Source of the DNA: Spirochaetia bacterium
Lineage (GTDB): Bacteria; Oederibacteriota; PGYV01; Palsa-1178
NCBI GenBank assembly: GCA_021372235.1
Contig: JAJFUW010000081.1
Span: 1 to 37,087 of the forward strand
DNA length: 37,087 nucleotides
Reading direction: 5' to 3'
This document shows, one piece after another, positions 1 through 9,121 of the stretch. Within the stretch, counting starts at the first letter, position 1, and every line of letters begins with the position of its first letter. A program made the position numbers and the translations under genes. The notes below the pieces were generated by a model. The model had not been told where the DNA came from. It was given only the letters and a program-made list of their open reading frames with translations, and did not search any database.

Positions 1-916
1 CCGGGTCGTATACCGTATCTTTTAATACAACCCTGCCCATCACAAAACGCACGGTTGCGGTGTTTAATCCCGCGTCGTCCGCGAAAACCGCCTTCATGAC
101 AGGCATCTTATTTTCTATTATATCACCGTCCGCAGGGTATGTGGAGATGATTTTTAAGGGCTTCATTTCCAGTATCTTCCGTAAGTTCTCGGCCTTTGTC
201 GTATTATAAATTATCGTCCTTTTCAGGGCATACTTATATGTAGAGGCCGTGTTATACGAAGGCACAACTGAAAAAGCCGCCTTGAAACCGGCTTTTTCCA
301 CGAACTTCCACACCTCAAAAGAGTATGCGCCGTACGGATAGGCCATGGTGTCGATATCGAGCCCGGTCTTTTTACGCAGGTATTCGCGCGCTCCCACGGT
401 TTCTTTTTCCAGAAACTCAGCGTACTTCTCATCGCTTTTCAACCCTCTATTTGTCATTACCGGATGGCTCTTTGAATGGCACCCAAAGTCCATCAAGCCT
501 TCCGCGTAAAGCGCCTTTATATCGGCCGTGTTCAGCGCGGACCTGCCGCCCGGCAAAAAATCCTGGTACAGAAAAACAGTACACGGGTAATTGAACTCTT
601 TTAACACCGGGTACCCGTGTGTTATTATATCCTTGTAGCCGTCGTCAATGGTCAGCATGACGCTTTTGTCAGGAAGCGGCTTGCCATCCTCCATGGCTGT
701 GAGGTACTGTTTCATGGATATGACGTTGTAATTGTTGTCCTTTAAATACTGCAGGTGGGACCTGAACCGCTCCACGGAAATGGCATAGGAATCCGAAGCG
801 TTACGCGGTTTGAAACGGTGGTAGCAGAGGACATTCACCGCAGACTCATCGGCCGCGCACAATACGGTGGAAAAAAGCATCAGTATTGGTAACAGAAAAT
901 AATTTATTTTTCCCAT
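1..916 (-). CDS. Secreted polysaccharide deacetylase family protein (partial, 3' end outside window)
   Basis: The frame is open from the ATG at 916 to the window edge, giving 305 residues and no stop. Residues 1-22 form a hydrophobic signal peptide, so the enzyme is exported. The NodB-type deacetylase motifs are visible: TIDDGY (Asp91-Asp92), CHSKSHP (His147, His151; metal ligands in this family) and AYPYG near residue 192. The family removes N- or O-acetyl groups from cell-wall or matrix polysaccharides. After about residue 255 the sequence turns into what looks like an Ig-like accessory domain (ISTYPADGDIIENKMPVMKA), cut by the edge. The start is supported by GGAG six bases upstream. It lies downstream of the PAP2 and GT39-DUF2298 genes on the same strand, separated from them by a dispersed repeat. 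The substrate cannot be told from sequence. Confidence 0.85.
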   Translation of the reverse strand, partial: MGKINYFLLPILMLFSTVLCAADESAVNVLCYHRFKPRNASDSYAISVERFRSHLQYLKDNNYNVISMKQYLTAMEDGKPLPDKSVMLTIDDGYKDIITHGYPVLKEFNYPCTVFLYQDFLPGGRSALNTADIKALYAEGLMDFGCHSKSHPVMTNRGLKSDEKYAEFLEKETVGAREYLRKKTGLDIDTMAYPYGAYSFEVWKFVEKAGFKAAFSVVPSYNTASTYKYALKRTIIYNTTKAENLRKILEMKPLKIISTYPADGDIIENKMPVMKAVFADDAGLNTATVRFVMGRVVLKDTVYDP

Positions 917-939
917 TTTTTCTCCATTTAATCAACTGA

Positions 940-1060
940 CCCGGCAGTCGCGGCATTTCAGGCTGGCTAACGGCGCTTTTTCTGTTCAACTGACCGGCGC
1001 ACCCTGAACTTCCTCCGCTAAAGCTTCGGCTGTTAAAAAATATCCGGCTGCCGGTTTTGT
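940..1060. repeat. Dispersed MITE-like repeat, copy A
   Basis: About 120 bp with mirrored ends: it opens with CCGGCAGTCGCGGC and closes with CCGGCTGCCGGTTTTG. Inside it carries TTTCAGGC, CTGTTCAACTGA, GCGCACCCTGAAC and the core CTCCGCTAAAGCTTCGGCTG followed by TTAAAAAA. The same ordered words recur at 17558-17677 and 32932-33066, and partly at 32814-32907. No protein is encoded. The right end meets the stop codon of the PAP2 gene at 1060-1062. Confidence 0.75.
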
Positions 1061-1629
1061 TATTTCAGCACTTTACTCATAATTTTCCATTCACTTATAA
1101 ACCTTACCGCCAGCCCTATCGGCCATCCAGCCAGCGCCCCTGCCAGCACGTCTCCCGGGTAATGCCCTCCCGTGTAGACGCAAAAAAACGCCACAAGCAG
1201 TAGAAACGATGCCAGATACGGCCTTGCTTTCGGATTATCCCGCCACAGTGCGGCACACAACGCGGCTGCCATGACAGTATGGGTCGAGGGGAACGCGTAA
1301 CTCTTTGCCGAGGCCCATGACAGCATGTAAGCGCCGTCAACCTCGACAAAGGGCCTTAACCTTTTGAACATTGGTTTTAAAATGGAACCGCTGACGCAGT
1401 TGCCTGTGATTATCGCCCATAACCCGGCCGCCAGCGACCTTTTTTCCTTTTCGCCGAAATTTTTAAAGAGCAGGTAAAACCCGGCGCCCAAAACCAGCAC
1501 CAGGAAAACATCGTTCGCCGCGAGCTTCATCAGCAGTGCGGCGAACTCGTTGTGCATTTTGATATTGATAAACTCAAATGCCGCGGTGTCGATGTTCCCC
1601 GCCGCATCCAGTATGCGTTTGAAAACCAT
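1060..1629 (-). CDS. PAP2-superfamily membrane phosphatase-like protein with altered motif 3
   Basis: A 189-residue membrane protein with about five hydrophobic segments. PAP2 enzymes dephosphorylate lipid phosphates such as undecaprenyl diphosphate or phosphatidate at the membrane face. Motif 1 is KPMFKRLRP (K-x6-RP), motif 2 is FPSTH (PSGH type, with the catalytic His) and motif 3 reads FCVYTGGHYPGDVLAG. In the family motif 3 is SR-x5-H-x3-D; here the phosphate-contacting Arg is Cys and the Ser is Phe, while His and Asp are kept. Activity may therefore be changed or lost. The ATG overlaps the stop of the large GT39-DUF2298 gene (TAATG), which implies translational coupling and a shared role in lipid-linked saccharide metabolism. 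Confidence 0.85.
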   Translation of the reverse strand: MVFKRILDAAGNIDTAAFEFINIKMHNEFAALLMKLAANDVFLVLVLGAGFYLLFKNFGEKEKRSLAAGLWAIITGNCVSGSILKPMFKRLRPFVEVDGAYMLSWASAKSYAFPSTHTVMAAALCAALWRDNPKARPYLASFLLLVAFFCVYTGGHYPGDVLAGALAGWPIGLAVRFISEWKIMSKVLK

Positions 1630-4600
1630 TATTGTACTTTATAAATTACGGCGCCGTCCTTTGAATAGACCGTATCATACATGAACTGAAACTTGTCCGC
1701 GCCCGCACCGTACCTGGCGCGTTCTATGTTCCCCACATATACGTACTTGATGCCGTATTTATTTATCAAATTTTTTGCCTGTTCCCGGTCGGGAGTGTTG
1801 TAAATGAGATTTGCCATATTGTTGCGCTGCGCGACTTCATCGCCCCTGCCGCTCTGCTGGCCCACCTGGTAACCCCAGCCTACGAGAGTCGGCATGCCCG
1901 TGAAGATTGATATCCTCGAGTAGCCCCTGTACATCTCTTCGCCCGGAGCTTCCAGTATCGGTTCTATCTTCGGCATGTTATTGTTTATCCACTCTATGGC
2001 ACCGTAGTCCGCCCTGTCAAAATCCGACGGCGACCCGGGCCTTTGGTCTGCCTTTGACATGTACCTGGTCCCGTCTATGCCCGGGGTGAGTTTCGTCGTG
2101 TTCAGATTCATGCTGCAAATGCCAATTTTAATGGCCGACCCCATGACGGGGTATATAACCGCCGGTACCATGAGGAATATCATGGCCGAGGCCAGTATGT
2201 ACCTGCCTATTTTATCCTTTAACACCACAAAAGCCAGCGGAGCACCGAACACGACAATGATGAAAAAAGCCCTGTACAGCGCCATGCCTGTCCTGGCGTC
2301 CGCGAAAGCAAGCCCCAGCGCCAGTGCCAGCCCGCCTATGGTGCCTGACGTGATGTATATCCGGTCATTTTTGCCCTTCGCAAACTGCTTTTTGAACGCG
2401 GATACGAACTTAAACAGCAGGTAGGGCGCCGCGATGGACATGAGCGTCCACACCACCATATAAAATTTGAATACCGTGTTCATCCTGCCGTCGGCTACAT
2501 AAATCAGCTCCGCGCCCGCGATCATGCCGAGCGATAAAAACACCAGCACAAGCGCGAACATCTCGTCGCGGTCCTTCACAAATACCAGCGCCCATGTCAC
2601 CACTGAGAACATGATGAGAATGAACGAAAAGGTTTCTTTGAAGAACAGCAGGCCAAAAAACAGCGCCGTGACCGCACATGCAATTATGAACCTGGCCATG
2701 AGCGCGTTGTTGCATGTAATTTTGTCAAAAACATTCCCGACGTGTGCCCTAATCCTGTCCATATTAAATTTTTTCATTTTAAGTTTTAACAGCCCTGTCT
2801 TTGACGCAAACTGCGCGAACCCGCCGTCCAGGACCAGGAACGAGTAAGCAAATATGGCAAAGAAAAAGATGGCGAAATACTCAAACATCATGAAAAGCGA
2901 GGCCCTCTCGGGTCCGGTCACAAAACCTATCCTCGAATATGGCGAGCCGAAATTCATGTGGAAAGGAAGGAATGCGGCATAGGAAAGCGCCAGTATGCCG
3001 AATACAACTCCGGCCATTACCAGCGCCGGATACCCGAGCTGTTTTAGCCTCTCGGGCATCTTTGCCTTTTTCAGGACTTTCCAATTCCCGCGCGCCAGGC
3101 TGACATACAGCATGAACAGCGCGAGTGCCGTGACAAGGATTACCCCGGGAGCGTTCCAGGTGTTTATCGCCAGCATGGAACCCACTGCCACGGCGAGCGT
3201 TCCCGCCGTTAAACATTTATCCGCCGTATTTTTCCCGAAAGAATCCAGCACGTTCATTCCCCTGTTGTCGGCCTTCATTATGTTCAGCACGAGCCCCAGC
3301 ACCAGTAAGGTAATTGGTATGACTATGTTGTGCGCATGAAGGTCGGCGTACAGGTATGAAAAGAAAGGCATTTCAGTAATGGTGGGTGACGGATATATCC
3401 TGGTCGGGTCCCATATAAACTGGAACGTGCTCAGCGACCGGGCCAGCCACTGCAGGTTGGAGGCGCTTGTTATTTTTTCATATATCCACGTCAGTGTGTG
3501 GAAATTGCCGGCGCAGGCCAGCAGGAAAGCGCCGAGCGCCGCGTATTTATATTTGCCGGTCATGTTGTAAACCAGCGAGAAGGCCGAAACCGCGCACAGG
3601 GCAAAAAGCAGTGAGAGTGAGAGATTGTAGGTCACCTTTGGCATGAATCCCAGCAGTTTTGTCGCTGTAGCCAGCATGAGCTGTCCCCAGTAATAGTAGT
3701 TCAGCGTGAAACCCGAGAGCCACGGGTCATGCGGCGGGAACTTGACCGCGTTGAATATGGCGGATAAATAGGCCATGCCCATCGGCTCGCCGCCGCCGTT
3801 ATAGCCGTGGCCCATGATATTGTGGATGTCCGGAGTGAAAAGTTTTACAAGTATGAAAAACGCGTAAGCCCCCAGAAACACCGACTCGGTGACGATTATG
3901 TATTTCCTGTTCCCTGCGGCAAATGAGGTGAACTCATGCCTGTTTTTCATGGTAAAGTACAGGCTCACCCCGAAGAGCGCGGCGAGCAGTATCCACAGGT
4001 TCACCTGGTAAAATTTCCAAACATTGAGCGATACCAGCATCCAGTTTATCCAGGCAAAGAAAAACAGGCCCGCCACCTTTGCCAGGCCGTAACCTTTGTC
4101 TTTTAAGTTCCTGAACACGGTGAAACACAGCGGCAGCGCCATGAAAGCGAAAAGCTGTATGAGCGCGTACCACATAAATATGGAAAGCTGCGGGATAACC
4201 GGCACCACTTTATCGCGTGCCTGGCCGATGTTGGGGTTGTTTATGCCTTTTTTTCCTTTTATCCCTTCCCTGGGAGGGGTGTTAACGTTTATGTTGCCAA
4301 ACTTCGCCATGGTGTCCATCTGGCCCTGCAGCAGCAGCGCCTTTAACTCGTCTTTTGTCTTTTTACCCTCGTTCTTGAACAGGAATACCCTCGGATGGTC
4401 ATAAAGCTGGAATGACTCGTCCGCCTTATCGTCATTTATTGTTATGCCAAACAATGAAGGATAATTCACTTTGTCATAAATCTTCCTGTACCCGAACTTT
4501 TCCGGGTTGGTCAGCATGGTGGTATAATAAAAATAGTTCAGCGGATAGCGCTGGGGTATGCGCTGGTACGTCCCGTAAGCGCGCTTGTCTGCCATGACCA

Positions 4601-6095
4601 CTATGTCAGTGTAGGAAAGCATATTTGACAGTTCCTCGAGTTTGTTTGGGGAATCGGGCTCCTGCAGGTTCCATTTCAGGTTCTCATACTCCGCCGAGCC
4701 GCGGCCCTCGACATGAACCGGCAGGTCGTCGCCCCACATCTCGTTTAAAACCCTGGTCCTGTGGCTTTTCCCGTCCGCTTCCACAGTCACGTCCGGGACC
4801 TCCCGTATCATAAAGCGCGAAGCATCTATCCAGGGATGCGAATTGGTATAGACGTTCATGAATGCGAGCCCGTAAAATACAGAACCCGCTATGACAACCG
4901 CCATTATGAAAGCGCCTATTTTTTTGTCCTTGACCCAATTGTATATGTCAACCGCAAATTTAGCCGCAATGAGCGCCAAAAACGGCGTCAATGGCAGCAT
5001 GTACCTGTTGAACTTTGCGAACGAGCCCCCTACCACGAGGAAATACGGTATCATCCAAGAGAATAGCAGCAGTATTTCCCTGTGCTCAAACTTTCCCTGA
5101 AAGAGTTTTTTGAAAAACGCGATTAGATAAAAGCCTATGCCCAGCCATGCCAGCGAGGCTGCGGGTATGCCCATGGTATAGAGCACGAGGTTTTTTATGT
5201 AAAATATAAAAGGTGTTGTGTTTATGTACTGCCTGTTATATGGCACATCCCCCGTGCCCGTTATCAGTATGTTTTTCTGCGCGTTCTGGTCCTGCATGAA
5301 TTTTTCGAAATCAAGCAGGGCGTGGGGCATGCAGATAAAAAAGGCCGCAAAAGCGACGACAGCGGCCCACGCGAGAAAGAGCCACATCCCGTTTTTTTCC
5401 GCTTTTTCCGCCCTGGTTTTTGCCTTCATTCCAAAGAACCTCATAAGATGGGCGGTAATGACCGCAAACGCCATCGGGATGGCGGCCGATTTTGACGCCA
5501 GGGCCATGCCATATAGCACGCCCGCGACTATATAATCGGCAAGACGGCCGTACTTGTATATCCTCGCCGCAAAATAGACTCCTCCCGCCACAAAAAATGC
5601 CGTGAATGTATCAACGGTAAAAAAGTGCGCTGAATGTATATGCAGCGGCATGAAACCCAGGATGAGCGCGGCCAAAATGGCCGTCCCCGGTCCGAAAAAC
5701 AAAAGCGCAGTAAGGAAAATGAAAACGATTGTGCCCGTGTCAAAAATCCCGGATATGGCCCTGGCCCCGCCTATATACGCCCTGTTCATGTCCATGCGGT
5801 GGCCCGTAGAGTTGTTTATGGAGTCGACTAAGCCTTTGTATGTCGAGAGGATGTACATCGGCAGGGAGCCGTACTGCATCCCTATGGGCTTATCACCCCA
5901 ATATTTAATCTCGGGCACGGCATTTCCCACTATCCACCGTTCATCAGGGTGAAACTGCCTGTCGTTGTACCAGTCAGGCTGATACAGCCTCAGCACCATA
6001 GACACGAACAGTATTATGCCAAAAGCAAAATAAAGCCCGAGCTTGGATTTCTTGTGCGGAGCGGCTTTTGACCTTCTGGATTTCCTGGAAACCAT
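1629..6095 (-). CDS. GT39-type glycosyltransferase fused to DUF2298 (YYY) membrane protein
   Basis: A 1488-residue polytopic membrane protein made of two halves. The N-terminal half (about 1-560) resembles PMT/ArnT-like GT39 transferases: a first membrane segment at 20-36, then an exposed loop with HPDER (49-53; the Asp is the expected catalytic residue) and a second loop with FTVDTF. These enzymes use polyprenyl-phosphate sugars outside the membrane. The C-terminal half (about 640-1488) matches DUF2298, also called the chlor_Arch_YYY family: LNYYYWGQ, EMPFFSYLYADLHAHN, NTVFKFY and a final YVYVGNIERARYG segment. Such fusions are known in Chloroflexi and archaea but their reaction is not established. 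The start has AAGGAG six bases upstream. It is followed by the overlapping PAP2 gene. Confidence 0.88.
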   Translation of the reverse strand: MVSRKSRRSKAAPHKKSKLGLYFAFGIILFVSMVLRLYQPDWYNDRQFHPDERWIVGNAVPEIKYWGDKPIGMQYGSLPMYILSTYKGLVDSINNSTGHRMDMNRAYIGGARAISGIFDTGTIVFIFLTALLFFGPGTAILAALILGFMPLHIHSAHFFTVDTFTAFFVAGGVYFAARIYKYGRLADYIVAGVLYGMALASKSAAIPMAFAVITAHLMRFFGMKAKTRAEKAEKNGMWLFLAWAAVVAFAAFFICMPHALLDFEKFMQDQNAQKNILITGTGDVPYNRQYINTTPFIFYIKNLVLYTMGIPAASLAWLGIGFYLIAFFKKLFQGKFEHREILLLFSWMIPYFLVVGGSFAKFNRYMLPLTPFLALIAAKFAVDIYNWVKDKKIGAFIMAVVIAGSVFYGLAFMNVYTNSHPWIDASRFMIREVPDVTVEADGKSHRTRVLNEMWGDDLPVHVEGRGSAEYENLKWNLQEPDSPNKLEELSNMLSYTDIVVMADKRAYGTYQRIPQRYPLNYFYYTTMLTNPEKFGYRKIYDKVNYPSLFGITINDDKADESFQLYDHPRVFLFKNEGKKTKDELKALLLQGQMDTMAKFGNINVNTPPREGIKGKKGINNPNIGQARDKVVPVIPQLSIFMWYALIQLFAFMALPLCFTVFRNLKDKGYGLAKVAGLFFFAWINWMLVSLNVWKFYQVNLWILLAALFGVSLYFTMKNRHEFTSFAAGNRKYIIVTESVFLGAYAFFILVKLFTPDIHNIMGHGYNGGGEPMGMAYLSAIFNAVKFPPHDPWLSGFTLNYYYWGQLMLATATKLLGFMPKVTYNLSLSLLFALCAVSAFSLVYNMTGKYKYAALGAFLLACAGNFHTLTWIYEKITSASNLQWLARSLSTFQFIWDPTRIYPSPTITEMPFFSYLYADLHAHNIVIPITLLVLGLVLNIMKADNRGMNVLDSFGKNTADKCLTAGTLAVAVGSMLAINTWNAPGVILVTALALFMLYVSLARGNWKVLKKAKMPERLKQLGYPALVMAGVVFGILALSYAAFLPFHMNFGSPYSRIGFVTGPERASLFMMFEYFAIFFFAIFAYSFLVLDGGFAQFASKTGLLKLKMKKFNMDRIRAHVGNVFDKITCNNALMARFIIACAVTALFFGLLFFKETFSFILIMFSVVTWALVFVKDRDEMFALVLVFLSLGMIAGAELIYVADGRMNTVFKFYMVVWTLMSIAAPYLLFKFVSAFKKQFAKGKNDRIYITSGTIGGLALALGLAFADARTGMALYRAFFIIVVFGAPLAFVVLKDKIGRYILASAMIFLMVPAVIYPVMGSAIKIGICSMNLNTTKLTPGIDGTRYMSKADQRPGSPSDFDRADYGAIEWINNNMPKIEPILEAPGEEMYRGYSRISIFTGMPTLVGWGYQVGQQSGRGDEVAQRNNMANLIYNTPDREQAKNLINKYGIKYVYVGNIERARYGAGADKFQFMYDTVYSKDGAVIYKVQ

Positions 6096-6201
6096 AGGTT
6101 CTCCTTGAAAATGTTTTTACGGAGGTTTTTTCTCCACAAAACATGTATTATTTAACCCCTGCCCGCAGTGCATGGCTCCGCGGTAGCCGTATTATACCGT
6201 T

Positions 6202-6225
6202 CCGGGGGCGCATCCCCGCCCCCGG
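6202..6225. terminator. GC-rich hairpin between the pfp and GT39-DUF2298 genes
   Basis: A perfect 9-bp stem (CCGGGGGCG / CGCCCCCGG) with a six-base loop, 40 bases past the phosphofructokinase stop on the minus strand. There is no T run, so intrinsic termination is uncertain. Immediately beyond it, on the minus strand, TATAAT (6191-6196) could serve as a -10 box for the downstream GT39-DUF2298 gene, but I see no -35 box. Confidence 0.45.
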
Positions 6226-6264
6226 TTTCTATATCCTGCTCATGGTGCCTTTTGGACCCTGAAC

Positions 6265-7932
6265 CTATTTTTTTCCCTTTTCGTACTGTAGTGTCTTCGT
6301 GGTCGCATCAACCAGTTCGGCCGGGCCGTAATACTGCACTGGCCCCGGGAAGAGGTATTCGTCGTTGACAGCGAGCCTGTCCCTCATGGCTGCCCATGCT
6401 TTGAACGGCTTGCCGTCCAGTTCCACGAGTGCCTTCTGTATGACCGGTTTGTCCTCGCCTTTGCGGCGTTCTATGTTCATCATCATGGTCAGCGGTACCC
6501 CGCCGGCGTTCCACATGGAGGGATCCTTTGTCAGGTTGCGGATTGATGACATATATCCCGTAAATCCGTTCACGATGAGCATCACCGCGTTATAGCCGAG
6601 CGCGTAGCAGTAATTGGAGTCAAAATTCGTAGGGAAACCGCAGCGGCCTTCGTACCCGAAAAAGTGGGTAATTGCGGCGAACTTGCCGCTGTATGTCCCC
6701 TCTTTTTTCATCTCCCTGAGTTTCCTGTCCAGCATATCCACGAGCAGCTTTTCGGTCTCTATCTGCGATACCATCACGTTGCCGTGCGGGTCGCGGTCCA
6801 GTATGAGCTGGCTCTCGATGCCGTCGGGCATGGATTTCATGAGGGAAGCCAGACCGGGCTCGAGTTTGGTGTATATAAAATCCTTTTTGGCGCGGACGCT
6901 GTCGAGTTTTGCGAGGTCCGTTTCATATTTTGCGAGCACGTCATTCAGGGACTTTATGAGGGTTTTGAACTCGGGTACGAACTCGATGAGCCCCTCCGGT
7001 ACGAGCACGACGCCGAAATTCTTTTTGTTCTCGGCCCTTTCAACAACAACCTTTGCCAGCGAATCGATTATCTGGGCAAATGTCATCTTTTTGGCCAATA
7101 CCTCTTCGCCTATGAACGCGACGTTCGGCTGCGTCTGGAAAGCAACCTCGAGGGTTATGTGCGAGGCGCTCCTGCCCATCAACCGCACGAAATGCCAGTA
7201 CTTACGTGCGGAATTGACGTCACGGCAGATATTCCCGACCGTCTCGGCATATATCCTGGTAGCAGTGTCAAAACCAAAAGATGTCTCAATCATATCGTTT
7301 TTTAAATCGCCGTCTATTGTCTTTGGCACGCCGATGACCTGCACCGGCGCATTCTCTTTGGCGAAATATTCTGCCAGAAGCGCCGCGTTCGTGTTTGAGT
7401 CGTCGCCGCCGACAACTACCAGGGCGGATATGCCGTTCCCCACTATATTCTGTTTTGACTTTGCGAACTGTTCGGGCGTTTCTATCTTTGTCCTGCCCGA
7501 CTGTATGATGTCAAACCCGCCGGTGTTGCGGTAGGCGTCCATTATTTTATCCGTTATCTCCATCATTTTACCGTCGATGATACCCGATGGGCCGCCCAAA
7601 AACCCTATCAGTTTGTTATTTTTGTTGACTTTTTTCAGGCCGTCAAAAAGGCCCGCTATAACATTGTGCCCGCCCGCTGCCTGGCCGCCCGAGAGCACCA
7701 CGCCGACCTTTATCGCCTTTTTGTTATATGAGGAATTTTTTCCCTTGCCAAAAGTTATTACCGGCTTGCCAAAATTATGATCAAACATCTCTTTTAGTTT
7801 GTCCGCGTCCGCTATGGATGAAGTGGGCCTGCCGAGTTTAGGTTTGATGGATGATACGCCTGATTTTAAAATGGCCGGGAGCCGGGGTTTGTACTGGAGC
7901 CTTAACTTCTGCAGTGTTGACATGTCTTTCAT
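6265..7932 (-). CDS. pfp: Pyrophosphate-dependent 6-phosphofructokinase
   Basis: Cytoplasmic glycolytic enzyme of 555 residues that phosphorylates fructose 6-phosphate using PPi, reversibly. Key motifs are GVVLSGGQAAGG (77-88), GGDDSN (175-180), PKTIDGD (203-209) and MGR (252-254). The second Asp of GGDD and the Lys of PKTID mark PPi rather than ATP as donor in this superfamily. Length and the C-terminal SSIRNLTKDPSMWNAGG region fit the long PFP clade, whose members resemble the plant beta subunit. I chose the ATG at 7932 because AGGAGG lies six bases upstream; the frame is open for 11 further codons but these lack a ribosome binding site. It has its own promoter at 7997-8024 and seems to be a single-gene unit. 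Confidence 0.93.
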   Translation of the reverse strand: MKDMSTLQKLRLQYKPRLPAILKSGVSSIKPKLGRPTSSIADADKLKEMFDHNFGKPVITFGKGKNSSYNKKAIKVGVVLSGGQAAGGHNVIAGLFDGLKKVNKNNKLIGFLGGPSGIIDGKMMEITDKIMDAYRNTGGFDIIQSGRTKIETPEQFAKSKQNIVGNGISALVVVGGDDSNTNAALLAEYFAKENAPVQVIGVPKTIDGDLKNDMIETSFGFDTATRIYAETVGNICRDVNSARKYWHFVRLMGRSASHITLEVAFQTQPNVAFIGEEVLAKKMTFAQIIDSLAKVVVERAENKKNFGVVLVPEGLIEFVPEFKTLIKSLNDVLAKYETDLAKLDSVRAKKDFIYTKLEPGLASLMKSMPDGIESQLILDRDPHGNVMVSQIETEKLLVDMLDRKLREMKKEGTYSGKFAAITHFFGYEGRCGFPTNFDSNYCYALGYNAVMLIVNGFTGYMSSIRNLTKDPSMWNAGGVPLTMMMNIERRKGEDKPVIQKALVELDGKPFKAWAAMRDRLAVNDEYLFPGPVQYYGPAELVDATTKTLQYEKGKK

Positions 7933-7996
7933 GTGTATCCTCCTGATGAGATATAGTATTATCATTATTGAAGGGCTCAGCCGCCCAAATGGGAAT

Positions 7997-8024
7997 ATTA
8001 TACGGAAAAAACGGTAAAATTCAA
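7997..8024 (-). promoter_or_regulatory. sigma70-type promoter for pfp
   Basis: On the minus strand TTGAAT (8019-8024), a 16-nt spacer, then a perfect TATAAT (7997-8002). Predicted transcription start is near 7990, leaving a leader of about 57 nt before the AGGAGG site. Confidence 0.6.
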
Positions 8025-8028
8025 CCAG

Positions 8029-8128
8029 AAAGGCGTCTCAAGGGAAAAAACGTCTCAATAAGGACTAGTACACTGCCCTTTTTGAGACGCCTTTCCTATT
8101 GAGACGCCTTTAGTATTGAGACGCCTTT
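8029..8128. repeat. 17-bp periodic repeat with inverted copies
   Basis: TTGAGACGCCTTT occurs at 8082-8094, 8099-8111 and 8116-8128, exactly 17 bases apart. An inverted copy lies at 8029-8041 (AAAGGCGTCTCAA) and a degenerate one at 8048-8063. Together they can fold into a long hairpin between the lipoprotein stop and the pfp promoter. The last direct copy contains the lipoprotein stop codon (8127-8129). Confidence 0.7.
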
Positions 8129-9059
8129 AGTAGGTATATAGCGTTATGTTCAACGGCTGGTTATCGTTCTCAGGTTCCATGACTGCCGGCGGAGAGAGCT
8201 GTCCCACATAATCCCCTGCAATCGGCGCCCTCGGGAGCGTATTGCCGTTGGATGAAATCTGGACCGTAATGTAGAATGTACCCGGCATATAACACAGTGC
8301 CTGATAGGGCAGAGTCGTACCGGTGCTGCCCGAGATGTTTTCCAGGGCAAGGTAAAACACCCCCTCCGACGGGTCCGTTGTCGGGTGGATCGCCAGGAGC
8401 ATCTGCTTGCCTTCCGCATTGGCCGGCAGGGTCAGGGTTCCAGCGACATTATTTTGGGCCAGTACCATGGTCATGTCCTGCCCTGACAGTTCTGAGTCTG
8501 CGGTAAATACCGCTGACGCCTCAGACGGGTTGTCCGGATATGTCGCGCCGTACCATCCCAGATAGTCGCCTGCAATAGGCGGGCTGGTGAGCACGCCCAC
8601 TGTCTTGACCAGCGCGTACATATAATAGGTTCCCGCGGGTGCTGTCACGCTGTATGGCACATTGCTTGACGACCCGCATGTTCCCATTGCCATATTGATA
8701 ATGCCGTTGTTAAAATTCATGTCCGTATCCACAATCACTTCCCATACAACCCCCTGATGCGGTGAAGGTAGAACCAGGTTGCCCGATATGGTGGGATGCT
8801 CGGGCGTATTCGTGGCTGTGGCTGTCGCCGTGGATGTCGGCGAGACCGTGAACGTCGGTGAATCCGAAGCTGTCGACGTGACCGTGGGTGTCATGCTCTG
8901 CGTCGGGCTGTCGGTGGATGTTGGCGTAATAGTGGCCGACAAATACACCGTGGGCGTTTCAGTTGGTTCCGGGGTTGTCGGGTTGTTTTTGCTGCACGAA
9001 AAGAGCAGTACGAGCGCAAACAGCGATATAACCGATGATAACAAGATGTTTTTTTTCAT
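8127..9059 (-). CDS. Surface lipoprotein with Thr/Ser/Pro linker and two internal repeats
   Basis: 310 residues. Residues 1-21 form a lipoprotein signal peptide ending LLFSC, with Cys22 as the expected lipidated residue (Phe at -2 is slightly atypical). Residues 26-90 are a low-complexity TPTxTxT linker like that in the GH74 protein next door. The rest contains two related modules, each with an aromatic-rich strand (TYYMYALVK; TFYITVQIS) and an IAGDY[LV]G motif (PPIAGDYLGWYG; APIAGDYVGQLS). I do not recognise the family; a beta-sandwich carbohydrate or protein interaction domain is a guess. GGGAGG five bases before ATG supports the start. It is probably anchored in the outer membrane and exposed, but that depends on the organism having one. 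Confidence 0.8.
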   Translation of the reverse strand: MKKNILLSSVISLFALVLLFSCSKNNPTTPEPTETPTVYLSATITPTSTDSPTQSMTPTVTSTASDSPTFTVSPTSTATATATNTPEHPTISGNLVLPSPHQGVVWEVIVDTDMNFNNGIINMAMGTCGSSSNVPYSVTAPAGTYYMYALVKTVGVLTSPPIAGDYLGWYGATYPDNPSEASAVFTADSELSGQDMTMVLAQNNVAGTLTLPANAEGKQMLLAIHPTTDPSEGVFYLALENISGSTGTTLPYQALCYMPGTFYITVQISSNGNTLPRAPIAGDYVGQLSPPAVMEPENDNQPLNITLYTY

Positions 9060-9090
9060 GATTTCCTCCCTGGTTTTAAATTACCATTAT

Positions 9091-9121
9091 ATTATATAAC
9101 ATAAAAAAACCTCCCTGGCAA
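9091..9121 (-). promoter_or_regulatory. Candidate promoter for the lipoprotein gene
   Basis: Minus strand TTGCCA (9116-9121), a 19-nt spacer and TATAAT (9091-9096). A second TATAAT overlaps at 9086-9091. The spacer is longer than ideal. Confidence 0.4.

Noticed and set aside
1116-1349. Alternative frame in the PAP2 gene that might restore motif 3
   Set aside because: The alternate frame gives no SR-x5-H-x3-D motif and the annotated frame is continuous on both sides, so the missing Arg is not a simple frameshift.
6614-7534. 306-residue open frame antisense to pfp
   Set aside because: It lies wholly inside a certain gene on the other strand, has no ribosome binding site and resembles no protein.
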